In this document: piece after piece, positions 35,401 through 43,462 of the stretch
How the letters are laid out: each line of letters opens with the position of its first letter
Numbering within the stretch: the stretch's first letter is position 1
Assembly: GCA_947175335.1 (NCBI GenBank)
Contig: CAMWMF010000011.1
Coordinates: forward strand, 1 to 53,147
DNA from: an uncultured Clostridia bacterium
GTDB lineage: Bacteria; Bacillota; Clostridia; Christensenellales; Pumilibacteraceae
Length of the DNA: 53,147 nt
Direction of reading: 5' to 3'
Notes under the pieces: model-generated
Seen by the model: the letters and a program-made list of their open reading frames with translations, nothing else
Database searches by the model: none
Told to the model about the DNA's origin: nothing
Position numbers and translations under genes: made by a program

Positions 35401-38275
35401 GTTTGAAGACCGCGACAACGAAAGGATTCGTCTTACACTTCGCGAAGGCGAAACAACAATTATATCTTCCGATATCGCAGGAGCAGTAATAGGCGACCTC
35501 AAAACTATAACAGTACGAATCGAATATGTGCCGAGCAATTACGGAATTACGGGCACAACCGCTACTTTGACAGGCCCGCAGCTACTCAAACTTATTGCAT
35601 CCGAATTCAACAACAAATACGGCTTGTATAACTTCCGATACACGACAGTCGAAGGCAAGAATTATTTGTCTTTCGATTATGAAGTAGTAACGTTTACTGC
35701 CGAAAAGGCAACGGGCGTAATAGGCTATACCGGCAACGCAACAGATCCTGCAAGCGTTACCAATTACAATACGGTACAAAATCAGCCGCATGCTACTGCC
35801 AGCTTTATGGCGTACACGCTCAATAAATATAAGTATAGCGACGCCAACGGTTACGAGGAGATGGATCAGGACAGAAATACTCCGTATAAAAATAATTCCA
35901 ACTTAATACATGTATTTTCGCAGCCTTCGCTTCGACTTAAAAGCGATTTGGTGTCCGGCACCGTTACCGACAAAAACGGTCAGGCAAGCGGAACCAAAAA
36001 TACGTATACCGAAACTCACAGCAATACGCAAACCGATCCCTTCTACGTAGGCGATACCAAAACAATAAGGTTGTCCGACTACGTTAATAATATCGGTGAC
36101 ATTATCAGCTTTTCTTACAACGATAAAACCGATCCTACCAGCTTGTCCGGATTTTCCAATCAGTTCAAGGATTTTACCGGTCACAATATGCGTGTCGTTA
36201 CTTTAAGCGGCAACAACATTTTGGTTCATCCCACAACGGCTGCGCCCATCAACTTTACGGTAGAGGTTCAGCGCTTTGTCGATAGCGAAAAATCCAGAAT
36301 TTTCAAAAACGGCAATGACGTTGACGAAAAGCTTTACCTTACGTTTAACTTCAATAACATTGTCGGATTCAATATGACTGCGCGTACGCAAGCTCCGACC
36401 GAGTACACAATAACCAACTCTACCACCATAGATTTGTTTGGAGAGGGCAGCGGCGTAGAAAATGCCGGTGTCTCGTATATAGACTTGGTCGGTGCGCTCG
36501 GCGGATCGTTGGCCACTAACTCTAACGAATCGGCTGCCCGTGCATACACCGCACTCAAATCCAACGTTCAAATATACGGTTTGGAAAGCTCGGAAAAAGG
36601 CAAGCCCGATAATGAAAGGTTGTTTAACGTATCCGATCCTCAAAGCGGTACGGAAAAAACAAAATTCATAATATCACCCAAGCGTTCGGGTACCGGCACC
36701 ATAGTATTTTCGGCAAACGTTTACGACAAGAGCTTGACGTTTAAGCTTACGATAAACGTTTCTGCGATTACCGAGTTGGATGACAGCAAAAAGATTTCCT
36801 TAATAGACTCCGAGTATATTCCCGTGTCAGAGCTGGACGAGGTGCTTCGCAGCGCCAACAGCTTTAACTCCGAGGTAACGAGCGGTGTGTACAGGATTTT
36901 GTGGAAAGATCCCGCAGGCGCAGTATACTTCGAGGATGAGGACGGCAATGCAGGTAACCCGCCGTTTGTCGATAGCGTAATATTCGAGCGCGGCGGCACA
37001 TCTAATGCTACTATACGTATCAAGGCTAACAACAGCTCCACTTCGCAAAGCAAGACGTACAAAATGTACGTGCGTTATACCAATGCGCCCGAGAGCGTAG
37101 AAAGATACGAGGATATTCCCGCGGATAAATCGTCTATTTATGTCGTAATTCCCATCTCGTCGGGTAAGGTCAAGCTTCAATCGGCCGAGGGCGGCGATTT
37201 GGTTGCCACCATAGACTGCCATGATCCTAAGCAAGGCTCTTCCGAGTGGTTGAGCACGGAAGGCTCGCGTTTGGATACAAAAGTTACTATCGACTTGTCG
37301 TATTTGCTTGACCGTGATAAGACGGTCGGCGCCGATAAATGCACCATATTCCTTTTGTCGGCCGACAGCGACGCTACAAAGTACTTCCAGTATGATAAGA
37401 GCGGCGACGAAAGAGCGATAGAAATAACGCCTAAGCTTAATACGGACAAAAACTATGAGCTTAGCGTGTCGGTGTACAACGACAGCGACAAAACAACTAA
37501 GGTGCTTACCTTTGAAATAGCTATCAAGGGCATTCTTACCGTGTTACCCGTTATGACCAACGACGACGGCATTATAGGCTACGGCAATATTTGGTTGTAC
37601 TCGGCGGCTATCGTGTTCGGCGTACTGTTCATAATCTTTATGATACGCTTTATCGTGTATATGCGCCGCAGGGCCAAGCAACGCGCTATCATCAAGCGCA
37701 ACCAAGAGCTTATCCGTTTGCGCGACCGTATGCACGGCAAGGCCAATGCCGCTTCGCGCGAGCAGCTTGTTAAGTCCAAGCTGAAAATGGAAGATCCCAA
37801 GTACGCAAAAATGTTCAACGATATGCGCAGGGATAAGGAAGAAGAAAGCGGCGTAGCGCTGGTCAATTCCGATCTTGCCGCTACCGCGGACAAAAAGAGC
37901 AAAAAGAAAAAGAAGAAGGGCGGCAAAAAATCCGTTGCGGAGTTGAAAGCCGAGCTGGCCGCAAAGAAGGCGGCGTTCGCCGCCGCGCAGGCGGGCAATG
38001 CGCAGCCTGTTAATCCGTTTACTGCCGAGGTCCCTCTTGACGGTGGCTTTGTAGCGCCCGACGCAGGCTTTGGCGGTGACGGCGGTTTTGTCTCTCCCGA
38101 CGCAGGCTTCGGCGGCGACGGTGGATATGCCGGTGACGGCGGATATGCTGCCGACGGCGGATTTGCCGGCGGAGGCGGTGGCTTCGGTGACGGCGGCGAC
38201 TTTGGCGGTGCCCAGAGCATAGACGGAAGCGAAATAATCTTCGACGCGTCCGATATGGGCGACGGAAATATGTAA
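32447..38275 (+). CDS. Giant exported protein with RCC1-like repeats, one TM and cytoplasmic tail
   Basis: 1942 aa. Signal peptide (hydrophobic core FTIAIALILCAVLSLGYIL, residues about 17-36). Residues about 55-700 contain RCC1-type blades: FVQVAAGYDFAIGLTYDRKL, GYLYTWGAD near 155, and the best match LYGWGDNAYGQITP near 490, with several weaker ones. Residues 700-1700 are beta-rich, with stretches that could be cadherin- or Ig-like (YVGDTKTIRLSDYV near 1200). TM at about 1713-1739 (WLYSAAIVFGVLFIIFMIRF), then a basic cytoplasmic tail of about 200 residues: helix RNQELIRLRDRMHGK, KKSKKKKKKGGKK near 1815, and Gly/Asp/Phe/Tyr repeats at 1865-1923. Ribosome site is weak (TAGGGT). First gene of the operon; function unknown. 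Type I membrane topology is inferred. Confidence 0.9.
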   Translation: MKLTKQSNKIKSRIVSFTIAIALILCAVLSLGYILPDRIVRAEDNPSEPAAKVTDGIRFVQVAAGYDFAIGLTYDRKLYGWSTKAERNSNPQTLGDYYGYDPEEINVTFRQGPGSQNSFTWGNTGTEPNYHSTRTDDQIKSIAATGTTAAFVTEKGYLYTWGADIYDVAHNDGSTSNHLLLRQVGESYPWNTPYIINYHYYGAAASNATGVNKLPLEQLIPSIDGGSTSLAAGEYNYIFMFERNYPATGTSGWGSSGNYYHTYVWGSMLYNAANTVDNSEFTYTSPLELGGGANDRKVFNTFVSNSNKSMSVVAGGYTVGINNATRVISGQTTFSSGTSLQLHGKNFITTQPVTADGDAYNVVNTANLISPTTEGNTTFNSTAGSTPGRATADIKYNNVVYKNAIAGGNSGGVNDGSLVGRNTERYYARQAGTLTYSISSSNEAGYLINSKASDNLISKYGDNQDALKPTRYAVALGNDIGYGIADNKLYGWGDNAYGQITPGTNGANMGAPTAILADKNFMSVAAGKQKSATTGSGNVRAFFANTPTLSGTSFEENVKNEDKYITGALTTTGTIYAWSKGIAAKELTYVGDPDNPAAKKENFTAVYSGYGEMLYAITASGKLVRITVNSARDGFEQYVYDEFYSRNSQNALQKVEKWTVDKTNKIVFTVPTSTQVDPDLGHATFYVWSAATSVPAVAEGEDPLPSTVLVNGGTQAAYKPLVSDNKIGDAYRIIGLTSADANIQYLKAAEKYQSDFVNLDANNYAPKFYFDCDKSNGGDLMSATQQQNMFTFREVSDANGVGIYIEPRQSSRGKNIRVDFYIARYNNYAKFNTSYNQTTQQYTVNDSAIYYDYRLCSITFSINDTPTVVTYTPYNSDNGNKSNIPLLDPNNPYNRIYSVAVQDVSTGVDELIKFLTGDNDAVNTNFKAAIMTEMKKDIGFPNSENVAKGDLTYYLNNEDLKKYNYVRGENGENTIGANDGIYQHLFEDRDNERIRLTLREGETTIISSDIAGAVIGDLKTITVRIEYVPSNYGITGTTATLTGPQLLKLIASEFNNKYGLYNFRYTTVEGKNYLSFDYEVVTFTAEKATGVIGYTGNATDPASVTNYNTVQNQPHATASFMAYTLNKYKYSDANGYEEMDQDRNTPYKNNSNLIHVFSQPSLRLKSDLVSGTVTDKNGQASGTKNTYTETHSNTQTDPFYVGDTKTIRLSDYVNNIGDIISFSYNDKTDPTSLSGFSNQFKDFTGHNMRVVTLSGNNILVHPTTAAPINFTVEVQRFVDSEKSRIFKNGNDVDEKLYLTFNFNNIVGFNMTARTQAPTEYTITNSTTIDLFGEGSGVENAGVSYIDLVGALGGSLATNSNESAARAYTALKSNVQIYGLESSEKGKPDNERLFNVSDPQSGTEKTKFIISPKRSGTGTIVFSANVYDKSLTFKLTINVSAITELDDSKKISLIDSEYIPVSELDEVLRSANSFNSEVTSGVYRILWKDPAGAVYFEDEDGNAGNPPFVDSVIFERGGTSNATIRIKANNSSTSQSKTYKMYVRYTNAPESVERYEDIPADKSSIYVVIPISSGKVKLQSAEGGDLVATIDCHDPKQGSSEWLSTEGSRLDTKVTIDLSYLLDRDKTVGADKCTIFLLSADSDATKYFQYDKSGDERAIEITPKLNTDKNYELSVSVYNDSDKTTKVLTFEIAIKGILTVLPVMTNDDGIIGYGNIWLYSAAIVFGVLFIIFMIRFIVYMRRRAKQRAIIKRNQELIRLRDRMHGKANAASREQLVKSKLKMEDPKYAKMFNDMRRDKEEESGVALVNSDLAATADKKSKKKKKKGGKKSVAELKAELAAKKAAFAAAQAGNAQPVNPFTAEVPLDGGFVAPDAGFGGDGGFVSPDAGFGGDGGYAGDGGYAADGGFAGGGGGFGDGGDFGGAQSIDGSEIIFDASDMGDGNM
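38041..38215 (+). repeat. Gly/Asp/aromatic tail repeats in giant protein 1
   Basis: Tandem units such as GGFVAPDAGFGGDGG, GGFVSPDAGFGGDGG, then GGYAGDGGYAADGGFAGG, encoded by imperfect DNA repeats of about 45 bases and shorter. Confidence 0.85.
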
Positions 38276-38293
38276 GGGGAGGATAGAGTAATC

Positions 38294-41200
38294 ATGCAAA
38301 GAACATCATTAAAACGCAACATATTACTGTTTTCTATCCTTATCGTAGCGATTGTAATGCTGTTTGCGGCAGTTCTTTTGCCGCGCGGCGCCGCTTCGGC
38401 GTACACTTTGGACAGCGTCGGCAACAATTCCGGTAGCGACAGCAACAAGGGTAACGGTTTTATCGATTTAACTTTCGACGTAAACGGTAGAGAGCAACAA
38501 TCGGATGAACGCGATACTGTAGCTTCAAGCGGCAAAAACCCGATTGTGGAAAACAACAGTAAGCAGTTCAGAAAGCGTTACATAAACGCTAACGCAATAG
38601 CACAGAGAATATTCACTAACTATACGGCAGGAGACGAATGCGTATTTGTAAGCACCTCTCTTATAAACAGTAATACGCAGTATTCCGTTACGTTTAACAG
38701 TCAAATTTCGGAAGCAAATGGCACATATGGCGTATTAGTAGTAGAGGCTACTTCGTTTATTGCCAAGGACGTTACGGGTAACTTCTCCATTGACGTTCAG
38801 ATGATTGACAACGACACTACGTATACACGCACGGCTTACTTTAACGTAACAATCAACGACACGTTGGTTCCGAGCGGTAGCGGCGACAGTCATAAGTCTT
38901 TGATTGTCGGCAATGCAGTCAACGCAAGTGGTGTGGAAACTCCCGAGTCTTACGACGCGGCCAAAAAAGAGCATCAGTCTATAATGACTGTAAATAACTT
39001 CTCTTCGTTGACTGTTGACCTAAGCACCCATTTGTTGGGTCGTGCACTTTATGCCGAAAACACCGAAACGGGTGGTACGGATACCGCGCTTATGGACGGT
39101 ACCGATAGAAAGTGGACTGTTAAGTCGGTCACAAACTTTGTTATCGAAGACATATCGTTCCGCAGCCTTCCCACGTTAAAGCTTAAAAATCCAATATCCA
39201 GCTCCACGACAAGTGATTTCGTTCGTGTTGCGCCGCGCATTACCGGTGATGTTGAGGTGTATTCTTCCACAATCAGCGAGTACAATCAGGTAAATATCGG
39301 CAAATCATTTTGGAATGAAACGCACATCATGGAGGTGAAAATTTGCAGGGTAGGCGCATCCTCTTCCGATCAAAGGGATTTTATACTCATTCCCTTTAAG
39401 TTCGCGGCTGCCAACCCGCAAAAGAAAGACGTAAACTCCAAGGCATTGCGCCTTAACGTTACGTCCGAGGCAGTTTGCGATTTGTCGCAAAACGACACGT
39501 CATTCGATCATTGCTCTATAATTGTCCGTCCTACCGACCTTATAGAGTATAGCTCCGCTATTCCTTCGGACAGCCCCAAGGCGCCCAAGTTCTCCCACAG
39601 CGGAACAAAGCTTGACGGCACCGACGAGCTTAAAGTAGACGGACTTACTATCGAGCGCGTCAGAAAAGACGGCGATAGCTACGTACTTGACGAAACTACC
39701 GAGGACGGTGAGCAAAAGGTAATTGTCGATATGTACCGCATTACCGGCAAAAAGCTGGACAAGAACTCTACCGACGGTACATATACCATCACGTTCAATA
39801 TTTACTATTACGAAAGCGAAGACTCTACCCCTAAGACTTATCCCGCAACCATTATTGTCAGCACTTACGGCGGATATCAGGTTACGTTCGATACAATCAA
39901 GGGTAAAGCTCCCGTATCGTACAATGCACTTAATTCAAGCAAGTTTGCAAAAATGCGCGAGCTCGGTTATTTGCTTACCGACGCCACGTCGAATGACGAA
40001 AGATTCCTTACCGTTACGTTTGACGATAACGTGTTAAAGCTCGATCCCAACGTCGATAACATCAAGGGTCAGGAAAAAGCTACGGTTAGGCTTACGTTTA
40101 CCAACCAAAGCCGTCAAACTATTACGTTTGATTCCGACCCGTTCACTATCGACGTCAACGCGGGCGATTTGTTCCGTCGTTTCGAAACGTGGGAAGCCGC
40201 GCTTATTATTGCGGCTGCCTGCCTCGGCGGAATAATAATCATACTGTTTATCGTATGGGTGTTCATACATGCACTGTCCAAGCGCAAGCAGGACGAGCTG
40301 GCTATGCAGGCGCCTGTGTCGTCGTACATTGTCAAGCTCAACTCCACGATAGCTGCCAACCAGGCGCAACAGCGCGCGGCGCAAAACCAAGCGTTGTCGC
40401 AGGCGAGCACGCAAATGCTTTTGGGTGCCGGTCCCGCAACAGGTGCGGCGCCGCTGCCCGATACGTTGCAGCTTGCTACCGGTCAACCGTCTTCGCCGGC
40501 AACGTCTTCGCCGTCTTCGCCGCTTATGAGCGAGCCGCAAGCAACCGTTCCGCCCACCGACAGTGATGAAAACTTGTACGAGCTTATCGCCAAGTATATT
40601 TCGGACGACGAGCTGTTGGAGCGCATATTCACCGAAAAGTACGAGCCGAAGGGCATGGTTCGCCGTACGTTCTTCAAGTCCAAGGATTTGCAGGCGCGCG
40701 AGCTGGATAAGGAAAAGAAGCGCATTATCGAACGTTACAAATCGCCTATGCCTATGGACGAGGCGATAATGAGCGAAACGGAAATCAAAAATTCCGGCGC
40801 TACTTCTACGCCCGCCGCGACGTCCGAGCCTACGGCTACCGAACCCGAAGCGGTGGAAATGTTTGCGCTCGACTTCGATCCCGACGCGCCTTTGTACGTC
40901 GAGGAGGAGAAGAAGTCCGACGAGTTCACCGAGGAGAAGATCGATATCGACACCTCGCCGGAGGAGAGCAGACTGCGCAATATCGAGCGTCAAAACGATA
41001 TCCTCAACAAAGAGCTTGCCGAGCTTAAAGTGCGTTTGGATAAGGTTCAAACCGAAGTCGACCGTGCCAAGACTATGGAAGAGGAATTGCGCGAAAAAAT
41101 CGCCAAGGCCGAAAGCGACGACGCGCAGTACGCCAAGGATATCGAGGAGCTCGAATTCAAGCTCGCTTCGGCTAAGAATAAAGATAAGCCTATAATCACT

Positions 41201-43369
41201 CGAGATATCGGCATCAAAGAGGAAAAGAAAAAGCGCAACAGCGACGAGCTTGAACGGCTGCGTCAGGAATTGGAAGCGATTTTGGGTAACAGCGACCGCA
41301 TTAACGGTATATACTCCAAGCTTGACGATTTGCAACAGCAAAAGAATGCCGATTTGGAGCGTGCGGTAACCGAGCTCGAAAAGGCCAAAAAGGATTACGA
41401 CGCATACGTCGAGCGTATGGAGACTTTGCGCAAGCGTCAAGAGTTGGAAGCTAAGGTTGTCACCTTGGAACCGCTATTGGAAGCTGTCAACAAAACGGAT
41501 TACGAGCTTAAGCGCATCGACGCGTTGGAAGAAACGCAAGCCAAGGAACGCGAATCGCTCAAATCGGAGGTCGCTCAGGCCAAATCGCAAATTTTGGGCG
41601 CTACCGACTTCGGTATTATTGCCGACCTCAACGCTCGAATATCCGACGCCAACGCCAGGCTTTCCGAGCTTGAACGCGAAATTACCAAAACGACCAAGCA
41701 AAAGTCCGACCTCAATATCGAGTTTAACGCGCAACGCCGCAAGGCAAACGACTTTATCACCAAAAACGAAATCCCGCTGGAAGAGGTTATCAAAGCGGAC
41801 GACAAGGTTTTGGGCGCAATCGAATTCGAGATTGTCAAGGCGCGCAAGGAAAACGAAAAGGAAGAGGCGGAGAAGGCTGTTGCCAACGCTCAGGCCGTGT
41901 ACGACGACCTGTCCGCTTCGGCCAACGACGTTACTATGATTGCTATGGAAGTCGCTTCGGCCGTTTCCGAGCTGGAAGAAGAAATCGCTCAAACGCAAAC
42001 TGCGCTCGACGATATCAACGCTCAAATGGAAGCCGCGGGCGAGGATGAAAAGCTTGAACTTATGGTTTCGCAGGGCGACACTTCCGACAAGCTGGAAGAA
42101 CTCAAAGCCAGGCTCGAACAAACCAATATCGACGGTACTAAGCGCAAGATGGAAGCTCAAGCAGAATACGACGAGCATCTTGAACGCGCTCGCACCGATC
42201 TCGACAGGGCTAACGAGGACTTCGAACAATCGTGCAAGTCGTTTGACGACTTTATCAACAACACCAACCCTCTCGACCTTATCACTTCCGGTAGCGGTAT
42301 AATCAGTAAGGATCAAGCTAAGATCGAGGCTGAAAACCTCAAAAAGCAGCTTGAACGTTCTAAGTTGGAAGCCGAGCAGGCTCGCTTGGCAGCACAGCAG
42401 GCGCAAGAGCAAGCCGAGGAAGCTCGTCGCAAGGCGCAGGAAGAAGCTGAGGAAGCCAAGCGTCAGGCCGAGGCGGAAGCGCAGGAAGCTGTTGAGCGTG
42501 CGGAGAAGGCGCGACTCGAAGCAGAGGAAAAGGCTAAGGCCGACGTAGAAGCCGCCGAGCAGGCGCGCAGAGAAGCGGAGGAGGCTATGGCTGCCGAAGC
42601 TGAAGAAGCTAAGCGCAAAGCGGAAGCGGACGCCGAAGAAGCACGCAAGCAAGCCGAGGCCGATGCCGAGGAAGCCAAGCGTAAGGCGGAAGCGGAAGCC
42701 GAGGAAGCGCGCAAGCAAGCGGAAGCCGACGCCGAAGAGGCCAAACGCAAAGCCCAAGAAGAAATCGAGGAAATGCGCCGCAAAGCCGAGGAAGAAGCGG
42801 AAGCCAAGCGTTTGGAGGAAGAGAACAAGCGCCAGGAAGAAGAAGCGCGTCAAAAAGCGGAAGCCGAAAAAGCAGAAGCACTTGCCAAAAAGATCGCGTT
42901 GCGTAAAGATCAAATTATCGCTATCCGCAACGAAATGAAGGAGCTCAAAGGCGACGAGGATGCCAAGAACCTGCGCGAACGTCTGTACAATTTGCAGCTT
43001 ACGTTCGACGAGGACGAACACGGCTCCACCGAGCTTATGGACTTCTACAACAAGACGATGGACGATATCCAAAACAGCGGCGAGATAGCGCGGTTAAAAG
43101 CCGAAAACGCCAAAAAGCCGCAACGCGTCGTTCGCAAGGTCACCGAGCGCGTCAACCGCATACCCAAGCGTAGACCCGGTATGGGTGCGCGTCCGGGCGC
43201 AAGGCCTGGTGCACGTCCGGGCGCAAGGCCCGGCGCACGTCCGGGAGCTAGACCGGGCGCAAGTGCACGTCCCGGTGCAAGACCGGCAGCACGTCCGGGC
43301 GCAAGGCCTGGTGCACGTCCTGCGGCAAGGCCGGGGGCAAGACCGGGCGGGCCTAAGAGACCGCGGTAA
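38294..43369 (+). CDS. Giant single-pass protein with cytoplasmic coiled coil and basic GARP tail
   Basis: 1691 aa. Signal peptide (LLFSILIVAIVMLFAAVLL, about 11-30), exported beta-rich part 35-630, TM at about 632-660 (LIIAAACLGGIIIILFIVWV). Cytoplasmic: Ala/Gln/Pro/Ser linker 680-755; a compact helical module at 759-816 (LYELIAKYISDDELLERIF, KGMVRRTFFKSKDLQARELD); long coiled coil from about 880; an Ala/Glu/Lys/Arg single-helix-like stretch at 1344-1535; a short domain (IRNEMKELKGDEDAKNLRER); and a tail from about 1625 of Gly-Ala-Arg-Pro repeats ending GGPKRPR. GGGGAGGA lies 10 nt before the ATG, 18 bases after gene 1. No catalytic motif is visible. Probably a membrane-anchored scaffold. 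Confidence 0.9.
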   Translation: MQRTSLKRNILLFSILIVAIVMLFAAVLLPRGAASAYTLDSVGNNSGSDSNKGNGFIDLTFDVNGREQQSDERDTVASSGKNPIVENNSKQFRKRYINANAIAQRIFTNYTAGDECVFVSTSLINSNTQYSVTFNSQISEANGTYGVLVVEATSFIAKDVTGNFSIDVQMIDNDTTYTRTAYFNVTINDTLVPSGSGDSHKSLIVGNAVNASGVETPESYDAAKKEHQSIMTVNNFSSLTVDLSTHLLGRALYAENTETGGTDTALMDGTDRKWTVKSVTNFVIEDISFRSLPTLKLKNPISSSTTSDFVRVAPRITGDVEVYSSTISEYNQVNIGKSFWNETHIMEVKICRVGASSSDQRDFILIPFKFAAANPQKKDVNSKALRLNVTSEAVCDLSQNDTSFDHCSIIVRPTDLIEYSSAIPSDSPKAPKFSHSGTKLDGTDELKVDGLTIERVRKDGDSYVLDETTEDGEQKVIVDMYRITGKKLDKNSTDGTYTITFNIYYYESEDSTPKTYPATIIVSTYGGYQVTFDTIKGKAPVSYNALNSSKFAKMRELGYLLTDATSNDERFLTVTFDDNVLKLDPNVDNIKGQEKATVRLTFTNQSRQTITFDSDPFTIDVNAGDLFRRFETWEAALIIAAACLGGIIIILFIVWVFIHALSKRKQDELAMQAPVSSYIVKLNSTIAANQAQQRAAQNQALSQASTQMLLGAGPATGAAPLPDTLQLATGQPSSPATSSPSSPLMSEPQATVPPTDSDENLYELIAKYISDDELLERIFTEKYEPKGMVRRTFFKSKDLQARELDKEKKRIIERYKSPMPMDEAIMSETEIKNSGATSTPAATSEPTATEPEAVEMFALDFDPDAPLYVEEEKKSDEFTEEKIDIDTSPEESRLRNIERQNDILNKELAELKVRLDKVQTEVDRAKTMEEELREKIAKAESDDAQYAKDIEELEFKLASAKNKDKPIITRDIGIKEEKKKRNSDELERLRQELEAILGNSDRINGIYSKLDDLQQQKNADLERAVTELEKAKKDYDAYVERMETLRKRQELEAKVVTLEPLLEAVNKTDYELKRIDALEETQAKERESLKSEVAQAKSQILGATDFGIIADLNARISDANARLSELEREITKTTKQKSDLNIEFNAQRRKANDFITKNEIPLEEVIKADDKVLGAIEFEIVKARKENEKEEAEKAVANAQAVYDDLSASANDVTMIAMEVASAVSELEEEIAQTQTALDDINAQMEAAGEDEKLELMVSQGDTSDKLEELKARLEQTNIDGTKRKMEAQAEYDEHLERARTDLDRANEDFEQSCKSFDDFINNTNPLDLITSGSGIISKDQAKIEAENLKKQLERSKLEAEQARLAAQQAQEQAEEARRKAQEEAEEAKRQAEAEAQEAVERAEKARLEAEEKAKADVEAAEQARREAEEAMAAEAEEAKRKAEADAEEARKQAEADAEEAKRKAEAEAEEARKQAEADAEEAKRKAQEEIEEMRRKAEEEAEAKRLEEENKRQEEEARQKAEAEKAEALAKKIALRKDQIIAIRNEMKELKGDEDAKNLRERLYNLQLTFDEDEHGSTELMDFYNKTMDDIQNSGEIARLKAENAKKPQRVVRKVTERVNRIPKRRPGMGARPGARPGARPGARPGARPGARPGASARPGARPAARPGARPGARPAARPGARPGGPKRPR
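43180..43360 (+). repeat. GARPGARP minisatellite in giant protein 2
   Basis: 12-nt units (GGTGCACGTCCG, GGCGCAAGGCCT and variants, often paired to 24 nt) encode about 13 GARP units with some AARP and SARP variants. Confidence 0.9.
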
Positions 43370-43462
43370 GGCAAAGTGACGGACTTACAACTAAAACGAT
43401 TCGGTTCCGCTATGCGCGGTATGAATAAGTGTAAAAACAAATAACAAATGCGAGGAACATTT

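Noticed and set aside
41474-43072. 532-codon open frame on the minus strand opposite giant gene 2
   Set aside because: It lies antisense to a low-complexity Glu/Lys/Ala-rich coding region with biased codons, which suppresses stops on the other strand. No ribosome site or family match; composition is Phe/Leu/Arg-rich nonsense.
43190-43360. Possible CRISPR array or iteron cluster
   Set aside because: The repeat is in frame, encodes GARP, has no spacers and no cas genes nearby.
43448-43462. Earlier ATG for giant gene 3 (adds MRGTF)
   Set aside because: The ribosome site GAGGA is inside this extension and is correctly spaced for ATG 43463.
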